NCBI GenBank assembly: GCA_002359895.1
Contig: DEOB01000011.1
Coordinates: 435,203-499,202 of the forward strand
DNA from: Stenotrophomonas sp. UBA2629
Lineage (GTDB): Bacteria > Pseudomonadota > Gammaproteobacteria > Xanthomonadales > Xanthomonadaceae
Reading direction: 5' to 3'
Length of the DNA: 64,000 nt
In this document: positions 1 to 7,670 of the stretch, piece after piece
Position numbering within the stretch: position 1 is the first letter of the stretch
How the letters are laid out: every line of letters begins with the position of its first letter
Translations under genes and position numbers: made by a program
The notes under the pieces: generated by a model
Database searches by the model: none
What the model saw: only the letters and a program-made list of their open reading frames with translations
What the model was told of the DNA's origin: nothing

Positions 1-1
1 G

Positions 2-340
2 GGTCAACGCAACTGGGGCGAGCGCAACACCGCCGCCATCTGCCATCCGGTTTCGCGTGCATTGCCGGCGCTGTTCAAGCGCTGGCTGTGCATGCCGCGC
101 GAACCCTTACCCGGTGACAACAACATGCCGCGCGTGCAGGGGCCGGCATTTGGCGCCTCCGAGCGCATGGTGGTGTCACCCGGTCACGAAGAAGACGGGA
201 TCGTGCACATGCCGGGCGGGCAAAGCGGTCATCCGCTGTCACCGTTCTGGGCAGCCGGCCACGACGACTGGGTACAGGGAAAGCCCAGCCCCTTCCTGCC
301 AGGCGCCGCAGAACACACGCTCATCTTGCAGCCACGCTGA
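2..340 (+). CDS. Penicillin acylase family protein, C-terminal fragment (5' end outside window)
   Basis: Only the last 112 residues are present; the frame is open from base 2 to a TGA at 338-340. The visible stretch (GQRNWGERNTAAICHP, then PRVQGPAFGASERMVVSPG, then HMPGGQSGHPLSP) matches the C-terminal part of the beta chain of N-terminal-nucleophile penicillin/cephalosporin/acyl-homoserine-lactone acylases, where an 'MPGGQSGHPLSP' type motif precedes a conserved W-x-x-G segment. These are periplasmic amide hydrolases matured by self-cleavage. The signal peptide, alpha chain and catalytic serine lie outside the window, so substrate (beta-lactam side chain or homoserine lactone) cannot be judged. 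A perfect 10-bp hairpin follows the stop. Confidence 0.8.
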   Translation, partial: GQRNWGERNTAAICHPVSRALPALFKRWLCMPREPLPGDNNMPRVQGPAFGASERMVVSPGHEEDGIVHMPGGQSGHPLSPFWAAGHDDWVQGKPSPFLPGAAEHTLILQPR

Positions 341-347
341 ATGCGAC

Positions 348-373
348 GGGCATGCCACATCAATGGCATGCCC
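348..373 (+). terminator. Hairpin after the acylase gene, possible terminator
   Basis: Perfect 10-bp inverted repeat (GGGCATGCCA / TGGCATGCCC) with a 6-nt loop, 7 bases after the acylase stop codon. It lies between two convergent genes (acylase and prpF). There is no T-run, so it may be a processing or attenuating hairpin rather than a classical terminator. Confidence 0.45.
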
Positions 374-442
374 GGTTCAACGCATCATCAATGTTCAACG
401 TAGCCGATGTACCTAAACCGTGAGTAGCGCCGATGTGGCGAC

Positions 443-1636
443 TCAGAACGAATCGCCCGGCACCCGCACCCAACCTTCCATCAGGATGCGCGCACTGCGG
501 CTCATCACCGCCTTGGTCACCGTCCACTGGCCTTCGACCAATGCCACCGCCGCCCCCACGCGCAACGTGCCGGAGGGATGACCGAAACGCACGGCATCGC
601 GTTCGCCACCACCGGCAGCAAGGTTCACCAACGTGCCCGGCACCGCTGCTGCCGTTGCAATGGCCACCGACGCCGTACCCATCATCGCGTGATGCAGCTT
701 GCCCATCGACATGGCGCGCACGTTGAGGTCGATATCACCCGTCTTGATCTGCTTGCCGCTGCTGGAAACGTAATCAGCTGCCGGTGCCACGAATGCCACC
801 TTCGGCGTGTGCTGGCGCTTGAGCGCTTCTTCCGGCGTCTTGATCAAGCCCATGCGCAACGCACCGGCAACGCGGATGGCTTCAAGCTTGACCAGTGCAG
901 CCTTGTCTTCGTTGATGGCCGGCTGCAGTTCGGCGCCGGTGTAGCCGATGTCGGCCGCGTTGACGAACACCGTGGGAATGCCGGCGGTGATCATCGTCGC
1001 CTGCAGCGTACCCACATCCGGCACCTCAAGCGCATCCACCAGGTTGCCGGTGGGGAACATCGCACCCCCGCCCTCGCCTTCGCCTTCATCGGCCGGATCA
1101 ATGAACTCCAGCACGATTTCCGCCGCCGGGAAGGTCACACCATCCAGCTCGAAATTGCCGGTTTCCTGCACCTGGCCATTACTGACCGGCACGTGGGCCA
1201 GGATGGTCTTGTTGATGTTGGCCTGCCAGATGCGCACCACGCAGATACCGTTGTGCGGCACGCGCGCGGCATCCACATAACCGGCATGCAGGGCGAATGC
1301 ACCGGCGCCGGTGGACAGGTTGCCGCAGTTGCCCGACCAATCCACGAAGTCGGTGTCGATCGACACCTGCCCGTAGAGATAGTCCACATCGTGATCGGGC
1401 TGGCTGCTCGGCGAGATGATCACGCACTTGCTGGTGCTGGACGTCGCCCCGCCCATGCCGTCGGTGTGCTTGGCATAAGGGTCCGGCGAGCCGATCACCC
1501 GCTGCAGCAAGCGGTCACGCGCCACGCCCGGCTGCTGTGCGCTGGCTGGCAGGTCTTCCAGACGGAAGAACACGCCTTTGGACGTGCCACCGCGTAGGTA
1601 GGTGGCGGGGATGCGAATCTGCGGAAGGACGCTCAT
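443..1636 (-). CDS. prpF: 2-methylaconitate cis-trans isomerase PrpF
   Basis: 397 residues, full length for PrpF. The protein starts MSVLPQIRIPATYLRGGTSKG; the R-G-G-T-S-K-G motif is the PrpF family signature, and H-x-D-G-M-G-G-A-T-S-S-T-S-K follows near residues 58-71. PrpF isomerises the 2-methylaconitate isomer released by AcnD so that it can be hydrated to 2-methylisocitrate. It is the last gene of the minus-strand prp operon, 34 bp downstream of the 7-TM protein gene. The pairing with acnD rather than prpD defines the AcnD/PrpF variant of the pathway. The ATG at 1636 has a weak GAG-type ribosome site about 8 bases upstream. Confidence 0.95.
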   Translation of the reverse strand: MSVLPQIRIPATYLRGGTSKGVFFRLEDLPASAQQPGVARDRLLQRVIGSPDPYAKHTDGMGGATSSTSKCVIISPSSQPDHDVDYLYGQVSIDTDFVDWSGNCGNLSTGAGAFALHAGYVDAARVPHNGICVVRIWQANINKTILAHVPVSNGQVQETGNFELDGVTFPAAEIVLEFIDPADEGEGEGGGAMFPTGNLVDALEVPDVGTLQATMITAGIPTVFVNAADIGYTGAELQPAINEDKAALVKLEAIRVAGALRMGLIKTPEEALKRQHTPKVAFVAPAADYVSSSGKQIKTGDIDLNVRAMSMGKLHHAMMGTASVAIATAAAVPGTLVNLAAGGGERDAVRFGHPSGTLRVGAAVALVEGQWTVTKAVMSRSARILMEGWVRVPGDSF

Positions 1637-1670
1637 GACGGAACACTCGTGGAAGAGGAAGGAAAGGAAA

Positions 1671-2402
1671 TCAGGCTAGGGAGGCCCGGTGCTGCCGGCG
1701 TGCGCGCGCCTGTGGCCCGCGCTGCCAGCGGAACAGCCATAGGACGGCCAGCTTGGTGCTTGCACTGACCACGGCCAGCAGCAGCAACGGCCAGCCCAAG
1801 CGCAGGCCCATCGCAAAGGCGAAGACGATCGTGGAAAGATCCATAAGCAGGATCAGCTGGCTCATCCGCAGAGACACGCCACCGGTATGCCCGTTGCGCC
1901 AGATCAGCAGGATCTGGTGCGCATAGCCCTGTGCCAGCAACGCGGTGATCACCACGATCATGGCGGTGGCTAACACCCGGCCCGGATCGGCATGACGCTC
2001 CCCCCAAAGCAGCCCTGCCAGGGCGGCGAACAGCAGCAGGCACGTCGCCACCAGGCTGATCAGCGACGCGGGGTTGCGCCGGTCGCGCCAGATCTCGACC
2101 AGGATCAACAGCACCAGCGCCGAGGCCAGCAACCGCGGCCAGACGATGAAGTGATTGAACGGCGTGATGCTGTAGCCGTACACGAAGAACGAAAGGTAGG
2201 CCAAGAAGCTGACCGTGAACTGGTTGAGCGACACCACCGCCGTGATCGCGTCGTCCGCCCCCACCCGCCGGCGCCGCGCCCGCAGCAGCCGCAACTGCGC
2301 GGCCACACCGACCAAGCTGAGCAGGATGAAACCGGTATTGATGCCGCCTGCGACCGTGTAGAAGCCCACTGCAGCCCTCCCGGGGCGCTTACCCGTTGCC
2401 AT
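1671..2402 (-). CDS. Seven-helix membrane protein, SWEET/PQ-loop-like, in the prp operon
   Basis: 243 residues with seven hydrophobic segments. Helices 1-3 and 5-7 look like a duplicated triple-helix unit around a central helix 4, each half having a basic loop after its first helix (LRARRRR; IWRNGH). This 3+1+3 layout and motifs such as S-x-N-Q-F-T in half one and S-x-R-M-S-Q in half two recall SWEET/PQ-loop transporters; no closer family is recognised. The start at 2402 is preferred over the ATG at 2408 because AGGA lies 5 bases before it and directly abuts the other. It sits between acnD (103 bp upstream) and prpF (34 bp downstream), so it should be co-transcribed with methylcitrate-cycle genes. 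Inferred role: transport linked to propionate or a C3-C7 acid; untested. Confidence 0.7.
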   Translation of the reverse strand: MATGKRPGRAAVGFYTVAGGINTGFILLSLVGVAAQLRLLRARRRRVGADDAITAVVSLNQFTVSFLAYLSFFVYGYSITPFNHFIVWPRLLASALVLLILVEIWRDRRNPASLISLVATCLLLFAALAGLLWGERHADPGRVLATAMIVVITALLAQGYAHQILLIWRNGHTGGVSLRMSQLILLMDLSTIVFAFAMGLRLGWPLLLLAVVSASTKLAVLWLFRWQRGPQARARRQHRASLA

Positions 2403-2505
2403 CCGCATCCTGCCGCAGCCGGCGATACCGCCGCAGCAGACGCTGCTCGCATTCCGCGCCGACGCGACAAAGCCGGCAGCACGCCATGCACTTATTGCCG
2501 ACCGC

Positions 2506-5124
2506 TCAGGTCACCTGCGCACCTTCAAGAAAATCCTGCGCGAAGCGCTGCAGCACGCCACCGGCTTCGTAGATGGCAACTTCCTCGTCCGAATCCAAGC
2601 GGCAGGTCACCGGCACTTTCAGCACTTCGCCATTGCGCCGCTCGATGACCAATGACAGATCCGCACGCGGTGTGCGCAGGCCCTGCACGTCGTAGGTTTC
2701 GGTGCCGTCCAGAGCCAGCGTGATGCGATTGGTGCCCGGCTTGAACTCCAGCGGCAGCACGCCCATGCCGATCAGGTTGGTGCGGTGGATGCGCTCGAAG
2801 CCTTCGGCGGCGATCGCTTCCACACCGGCCAGACGCACGCCCTTGGCGGCCCAGTCACGCGAGCTGCCCTGGCCGTAATCGGCACCGGCAATGATGATCA
2901 ACGGTTGCTTGCGCTCCATGTAGGTTTCAATCGCCTCCCACATGCGCATGACCTTGCCTTCCGGCTCCACGCGCGCCAGCGAGCCCTGCTTCACGCTGCC
3001 GTCTTCGTTGCGCACCATTTCGTTGAACAACTTGGGGTTGGCAAACGTGGCGCGCTGCGCGGTGAGGTGATCGCCGCGGTGCGTTGCGTAGGAGTTGAAG
3101 TCTTCTTCCGGCAGGCCCATTTTTGCCAGGTATTCACCGGCAGCGCTGGACAGCAGAATCGCGTTGGACGGCGACAGATGGTCGGTGGTGATGTTGTCCG
3201 GCAACACCGCCAGCGGGCGCATGCCCTTGAGCGTGCGTTCACCGGCCAATGCGCCCTCCCAATACGGCGGGCGGCGGATGTAGGTGCTCTGCGGACGCCA
3301 GTCGTACAGCGGACTCACCTGCGCGCCATGTTCCACACGCACGTTGAACATGGGGTTGTAGACGCTGCGGAACTGCTCGGGTTTGACCGAGGCCTTCACC
3401 ACCGCGTCAATTTCCGCATCGCTCGGCCAGATATCTTTCAGCCGCACGTCGTTGCCTTCGGCATCCACGCCCAGCACATCTTTTTCGATATCAAAACGCA
3501 CGGTACCGGCAATGGCATAGGCAATCACCAACGGCGGCGACGCGAGGAACGCCTGTTTGGCATACGGATGGATGCGGCCATCAAAATTGCGATTGCCCGA
3601 CAGCACAGCGGTCGAATACAGATCGCGGTCGATGATCTCCTGCTGGATCACCGGGTCCAGCGCGCCACTCATGCCGTTGCAGGTGGTGCAGGCGAACGCC
3701 ACGATACCGAAGCCCAACTGCTCCAGCTCCGGCAACAGACCCGCTTCTTCCAGGTACAGCTGCACAGCCTTGGAACCCGGTGCGAGCGATGATTTCACCC
3801 ACGGCTTGCGAACCAGACCACGTGCGTTGGCGTTGCGTGCAAGCAGGCCAGCGGCAATCACGTTGCGCGGGTTGGAGGTATTGGTGCAGCTGGTAATGGC
3901 AGCGATGATCACCGCGCCATCAGGCATCAAGCCCTGTGCTTCTTCGGCCTTGCCAGCTTCGAGTTTGGCTTCGTCGGCAATGCCACGCGCGACCAGGTCC
4001 GACACCGGCAGACGCTTGTGCGGATTGCTGGGGCCGGCCATGTTGCGGACCACGCTGGACAGATCAAATTCCAGCACGCGCTCGTATTGCGCGGTGGTCA
4101 ATGCATCAGCCCACAAGCCGGTAGTGCGTGCGTAGTTTTCAACCAATGCCAGCTGCGATTCTTCGCGACCGGTGAGGCGCAGGTAGTCGATGGTCTGTTC
4201 GTCGATGTAGAACATCGCCGCCGTGGCGCCGTATTCGGGGCACATGTTGGAGATGGTGGCGCGGTCACCAATGGTCAGTGCCGAGGCGCCTTCGCCAAAG
4301 AACTCCAGGAACGCCCCCACCACACGTTCCTTGCGCAGGAACTCGGTGATTGCCAGCACCACGTCGGTGGCGGTGATGTTGGGCTGCGGTTTGCCGGTGA
4401 GCTTGACGCCGATGATGTCTGGCAGGCGCATCCACGACGCGCGGCCCAGCATCACGTTCTCCGCTTCCAAACCACCCACACCGATGGCGATAACGCCCAG
4501 CGCATCCACGTGCGGGGTGTGGCTGTCGGTGCCCACGCAGGTATCGGGGAAGGCCACGCCATCCTGCACGTAGACCACCGGCGACATTTTCTCCAGATTG
4601 ATCTGGTGCATGATGCCGTTGCCCGGCGGAATCACATCGACATTCTTGAAGGCCAGCTTGGTCCAGTCGATGAAGTGGAAGCGGTCTTCGTTGCGACGGT
4701 CTTCGATGGCGCGGTTCTTGGTGAACGCATCCGGGTCATAGCCGCCGCATTCCACCGCCAGCGAGTGGTCCACAATCAACTGCACCGGCACCACCGGGTT
4801 GACCTTGGCCGGGTCACCGCCCTTGTCGGCAATGGCATCACGCAGGCCGGCCAGATCAACAAGTGCGGTCTGGCCGAGGATGTCGTGGCAGACCACGCGC
4901 GCGGGGAACCATGGAAAATCCAGGTCGCGCTTGCGTTCAATCAGCTGCCTGAGCGAATCGGTGAGGGTGGACGGCGAGCAGCGGCGCACCAGGTTTTCGG
5001 CCAGCACGCGCGAGGTATACGGCAGCGTGGCGTAGGCGCCGGGTTGAATGGCATCGACGGCGGCGCGTGCGTCGAAGTAGTCCAACGTGGTGCCGGGGAG
5101 ATGCTTGCGGTAATCGGTATTCAT
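2506..5124 (-). CDS. acnD: Fe/S-dependent 2-methylisocitrate dehydratase AcnD
   Basis: 872 residues from the ATG at 5124 (MNTDYRKHLPGTTLDYFDAR), matching the usual AcnD N-terminus; an in-frame start 26 codons further upstream would add an unrelated Q/S/P-rich stretch. Cluster-binding cysteines are visible in ITSCTNTSNPRN and in FACTTCNGMSG, and the C-terminal swivel domain carries GADYGQGSSRDWAAKG. AcnD dehydrates 2-methylcitrate to 2-methylaconitate, which PrpF then isomerises. AcnA-like housekeeping aconitase is the alternative reading, but position between prpC and prpF and the N-terminal sequence favour AcnD. It is separated from prpC by a 305-bp gap with two hairpin repeats. Confidence 0.95.
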   Translation of the reverse strand: MNTDYRKHLPGTTLDYFDARAAVDAIQPGAYATLPYTSRVLAENLVRRCSPSTLTDSLRQLIERKRDLDFPWFPARVVCHDILGQTALVDLAGLRDAIADKGGDPAKVNPVVPVQLIVDHSLAVECGGYDPDAFTKNRAIEDRRNEDRFHFIDWTKLAFKNVDVIPPGNGIMHQINLEKMSPVVYVQDGVAFPDTCVGTDSHTPHVDALGVIAIGVGGLEAENVMLGRASWMRLPDIIGVKLTGKPQPNITATDVVLAITEFLRKERVVGAFLEFFGEGASALTIGDRATISNMCPEYGATAAMFYIDEQTIDYLRLTGREESQLALVENYARTTGLWADALTTAQYERVLEFDLSSVVRNMAGPSNPHKRLPVSDLVARGIADEAKLEAGKAEEAQGLMPDGAVIIAAITSCTNTSNPRNVIAAGLLARNANARGLVRKPWVKSSLAPGSKAVQLYLEEAGLLPELEQLGFGIVAFACTTCNGMSGALDPVIQQEIIDRDLYSTAVLSGNRNFDGRIHPYAKQAFLASPPLVIAYAIAGTVRFDIEKDVLGVDAEGNDVRLKDIWPSDAEIDAVVKASVKPEQFRSVYNPMFNVRVEHGAQVSPLYDWRPQSTYIRRPPYWEGALAGERTLKGMRPLAVLPDNITTDHLSPSNAILLSSAAGEYLAKMGLPEEDFNSYATHRGDHLTAQRATFANPKLFNEMVRNEDGSVKQGSLARVEPEGKVMRMWEAIETYMERKQPLIIIAGADYGQGSSRDWAAKGVRLAGVEAIAAEGFERIHRTNLIGMGVLPLEFKPGTNRITLALDGTETYDVQGLRTPRADLSLVIERRNGEVLKVPVTCRLDSDEEVAIYEAGGVLQRFAQDFLEGAQVT

Positions 5125-5227
5125 GGCTGGCCTGTGAGGGTCTGGGCTTGCTGGTGCTGCGGTGGATTGCTGCGCAGATGCCTGTGATTGCAGCAATCCC
5201 ACAGCAACACATGGAACGTGGGATTTC

Positions 5228-5251
5228 CCTTCTCCCGCCTGCGGGGGAAGG
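5228..5251. repeat. Hairpin repeat, CCTTCTCCCGC type
   Basis: An 11-bp stem CCTTCTCCCGC / GCGGGGGAAGG with one wobble pair and a 2-nt loop, followed by a GGTGCCCGGAGGGCGG tail up to about 5266. This resembles the GC-rich intergenic palindromes common in Xanthomonadaceae and may be a second family or diverged member of the element at 5355-5392. Confidence 0.55.
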
Positions 5252-5354
5252 TGCCCGGAGGGCGGATGGGGGGAGCTCTTGCTCTTGCTTGAACTTCTGC
5301 TTTGCTTCGCTTTTTTCTACGAGCTGGAAGCGTGCTGCATGTGCTGGAAGCTTC

Positions 5355-5392
5355 CCCTCACCCCAACCCCTCTCCCGCTGGCGGGAGAGGGG
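5355..5392 (-). repeat. Dispersed intergenic hairpin repeat, copy 1
   Basis: A perfect 12-bp stem CCCCTCTCCCGC / GCGGGAGAGGGG with a 2-nt loop (5367-5392) is preceded by CCCTCACCCCAA. It is the reverse-orientation form of the copies at 6617 and 32919. It lies inside the prp operon between prpC and acnD, so it would form a strong hairpin in the polycistronic mRNA. Confidence 0.75.
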
Positions 5393-5429
5393 CTTTGGTC
5401 TTCCGCCTGCGGGAGGTTTGCCGCTAGCG

Positions 5430-6587
5430 TTACGCGCGCTTGTCCAACGGCACAAAGGCCTGATCTTCCGGGCCGGTGTAGTTGGCGCTCGGGCGGATGA
5501 TCTTGCCGTCGATGCGCTGTTCGATGATGTGCGCGCTCCAACCTGCGGTGCGCGCAATCACGAACAGCGGGGTGAACATGGCAGTCGGCACGCCCATCAT
5601 GTGGTAGCTGACGGCGCTGAACCAATCCAGGTTCGGGAACATCTTCTTGATGTCCCACATCACCGTCTCAAGACGCTCGGCGATGTCATACATCTTCATG
5701 TTTTCCTGCTCGGCCGACAGTTCGCGCGAGACGTCCTTGATCACGCTGTTGCGCGGATCGGACACGGTGTAAACCGGGTGACCAAAGCCAATGACCACTT
5801 CCTTGCGCTCCACGCGCGCCTTGATGTCAGCCTCGGCTTCGTCCGGGGTTTCGTAGCGCTTCTGCACTTCGAAGGCCACTTCATTGGCGCCACCGTGCTT
5901 GGGCCCGCGCAGTGCGCCGATGCCGCCGGTGATGGCGCTGTACATGTCGCTGCCGGTGCCGGCGATGACGCGGCAGGCAAACGTGGAGGCGTTGAATTCG
6001 TGCTCGGCGTACAGGATCAGGCTGGTGTGCATCGCCTTGACCCACGACTCACGCGGCTGCTCGCCGTGCAGCAGGTGCAGGAAGTGGCCGCCGATGGAGT
6101 CATCGTCGGTTTCCACGTCGATGACCTTGCCGTTGTGGCTCCAGTGGTACCAGTACAGCAGCATCGAGCCGAGGCAGGCCATAAGCTTGTCGGCAATGTC
6201 GCGTGCGCCCGGATGATTGTGGTCATCCTTCTCCGGCGACACGCAGCCCATCACCGACACGCCGGTGCGCATCACGTCCATCGGGTGCGCCGACGGCGGC
6301 AGCTCTTCCAGCGCCGCCTTCACCGCAGCCGGGATGCCACGCAGTGCTTTCAGCTTGGCCTTGTAGGCGCGCAGTTCAGCCTTGTTGGGCAGCTTACCGT
6401 GCACCAGCAGGTGCGCGATTTCCTCGAACTCGCTGGTGCGAGCCAGATCCAGAATGTCGTAGCCACGGTAATGCAGATCGTTGCCACTACGGCCAACGGT
6501 GCACAGCGCAGTGTTGCCAGCAGCGGTGCCGGACAGGGCGACGGACTTCTTCGGCTTGAACGCCGGTGCGGCGGTGGATTCAGACAT
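5430..6587 (-). CDS. prpC: 2-methylcitrate synthase PrpC
   Basis: 385 residues from the ATG at 6587 (MSESTAAPAFKPKKSVALSG), chosen because GAGG lies 8 bases upstream; a start 9 codons earlier lacks this. Citrate-synthase catalytic motifs are present: GPKHGGANE, GFGHPVYT, and a late aspartate region LDWFSAVSYHMMGVP. The V-A-L-S-G-T-A-A-G-N-T-A-L-C-T-V N-terminus is typical of methylcitrate synthases rather than housekeeping GltA. It condenses propionyl-CoA with oxaloacetate. It is the second gene of the prp operon, 86 bp after prpB, with a hairpin repeat in the gap. Confidence 0.96.
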   Translation of the reverse strand: MSESTAAPAFKPKKSVALSGTAAGNTALCTVGRSGNDLHYRGYDILDLARTSEFEEIAHLLVHGKLPNKAELRAYKAKLKALRGIPAAVKAALEELPPSAHPMDVMRTGVSVMGCVSPEKDDHNHPGARDIADKLMACLGSMLLYWYHWSHNGKVIDVETDDDSIGGHFLHLLHGEQPRESWVKAMHTSLILYAEHEFNASTFACRVIAGTGSDMYSAITGGIGALRGPKHGGANEVAFEVQKRYETPDEAEADIKARVERKEVVIGFGHPVYTVSDPRNSVIKDVSRELSAEQENMKMYDIAERLETVMWDIKKMFPNLDWFSAVSYHMMGVPTAMFTPLFVIARTAGWSAHIIEQRIDGKIIRPSANYTGPEDQAFVPLDKRA

Positions 6588-6616
6588 GGTGTGAACCTCG
6601 ATCAGTTTTTTCAAAG

Positions 6617-6655
6617 CCCCTCTCCCGCACGCGGGAGAGGGGTTGGGGTGAGGGC
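6617..6655 (+). repeat. Dispersed intergenic hairpin repeat, copy 2
   Basis: The perfect 12-bp stem CCCCTCTCCCGC / GCGGGAGAGGGG (6617-6642, 2-nt loop) is followed by the conserved tail TTGGGGTGAGGG. It is the same element as 5355-5392 in the opposite orientation, and it sits between prpB and prpC. Confidence 0.75.
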
Positions 6656-6673
6656 AGCCTTGTGGGCAGCTCT

Positions 6674-7558
6674 TTACTTCTTCGCAGCGAACGTCTTGTC
6701 CAGGCTGCGCTCGAATTCGTGATAGCCGATGCGGTCATACAGCTCCTCGCGGGTCTGCATGCTGTCCACCACATTACGCTGATGGCCGTCACGGCGAATG
6801 GCTTCGTAGACGTTCTCAGCGGCCTTGTTGGCCGCACGGAATGCCGACAGCGGAAACAGTTGGATCGCCACGCCAGAAGCGGCCAGCTCATCGCGACTGA
6901 ACAGCGGCGTGGCGCCGAACTCGGTGATGTTGGCCAGCAACGGCACCTTCACCGCATCGGCAAAACGCTTGTACGTTTCCAGGTCATATGCGGCCTCGGC
7001 AAAGATGCCGTCGGCGCCGGCTTCAACGCAGGCGATGGCGCGCTCGATGGCCGCATCCACGCCTTCCATCTGGATGGCGTCGGTGCGTGCGATCAGGAAG
7101 AAATCCGGGTCGGTCTTGGCATCAGCGGCGGCTTTCACGCGGTCAACCATTTCGCTCTGGGTCACGATTTCCTTGCCCGGACGATGACCGCAGCGCTTGG
7201 CACCCACCTGGTCTTCGATATGGCAGGCACCGGCGCCAGCCTTGATCAATGACTTCACGGTGCGGGCGATGTTGAACGCGCTCGGGCCGAAGCCGGTGTC
7301 GATGTCCACCAGCAGCGGCAGGTCGCAGACATCGGAGATGCGGCGCACGTCGATCAACACATCTTCCAGCGTATTGATGCCCAGGTCCGGCAAGCCCAGC
7401 GAGCCCGCTGCGACACCGCCGCCAGACAGATAAATGGCGCGGTAGCCGGCACGCTTGGCCAGCAGAGCGTGATTGGCGTTGATCGCACCGATGACCTGCA
7501 GCGGCGATTCGGCAGCCAGTGCAGCGCGGAACGCGGCGCCTGCGGAAATGTGACTCAT
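6674..7558 (-). CDS. prpB: 2-methylisocitrate lyase PrpB
   Basis: 294 residues from the ATG at 7558 (MSHISAGAAFRAALAAESPL), which has AGGAG 7 bases upstream. The isocitrate-lyase superfamily signature K-R-C-G-H is at residues 121-125, with catalytic Cys123; metal-binding DIDTGFG is at about 85-91. PrpB splits 2-methylisocitrate into pyruvate and succinate, the last step of the methylcitrate cycle. It is the promoter-proximal gene of the minus-strand operon and faces the HTH/citrate-synthase gene across a 112-bp gap that holds short palindromes. Confidence 0.96.
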   Translation of the reverse strand: MSHISAGAAFRAALAAESPLQVIGAINANHALLAKRAGYRAIYLSGGGVAAGSLGLPDLGINTLEDVLIDVRRISDVCDLPLLVDIDTGFGPSAFNIARTVKSLIKAGAGACHIEDQVGAKRCGHRPGKEIVTQSEMVDRVKAAADAKTDPDFFLIARTDAIQMEGVDAAIERAIACVEAGADGIFAEAAYDLETYKRFADAVKVPLLANITEFGATPLFSRDELAASGVAIQLFPLSAFRAANKAAENVYEAIRRDGHQRNVVDSMQTREELYDRIGYHEFERSLDKTFAAKK

Positions 7559-7629
7559 GGGTGGCTCCTGTCTTGGCGGCGGCCGGGGTGCCATTCCGCG
7601 ATGGCGCTCAATCTGTCACCATCCAACGC

Positions 7630-7657
7630 ATTGATCAATCTTGATTCAACCAATCAA
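7630..7657. promoter_or_regulatory. Candidate operator in the prpB / regulator divergent promoter
   Basis: The 112-bp gap between prpB and the divergent HTH/citrate-synthase gene contains a perfect 10-bp palindrome ATTGATCAAT (7630-7639). Beside it is a second inverted repeat TTGATT-5nt-AATCAA (7641-7657), so the TTGAT half-site occurs several times. Clustering in an otherwise GC-rich gap is what an operator for the divergent regulator would look like; binding is inferred only. Confidence 0.45.
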
Positions 7658-7670
7658 CCTATTTGCCACC

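Larger units (their letters stand above)
5125..5429. other. 305-bp gene-free gap between prpC and acnD
   Basis: No convincing reading frame with a ribosome site is present. The gap holds two GC-rich hairpin repeats (5228-5251 and 5355-5392). Otherwise only low-complexity T/C-rich sequence around 5280-5325 was seen. Confidence 0.6.

Noticed and set aside
4018..5187. Plus-strand open frame of 389 codons antisense to acnD
   Set aside because: The acnD frame has full-length conserved motifs; the antisense frame is H/R/V-rich shadow sequence.
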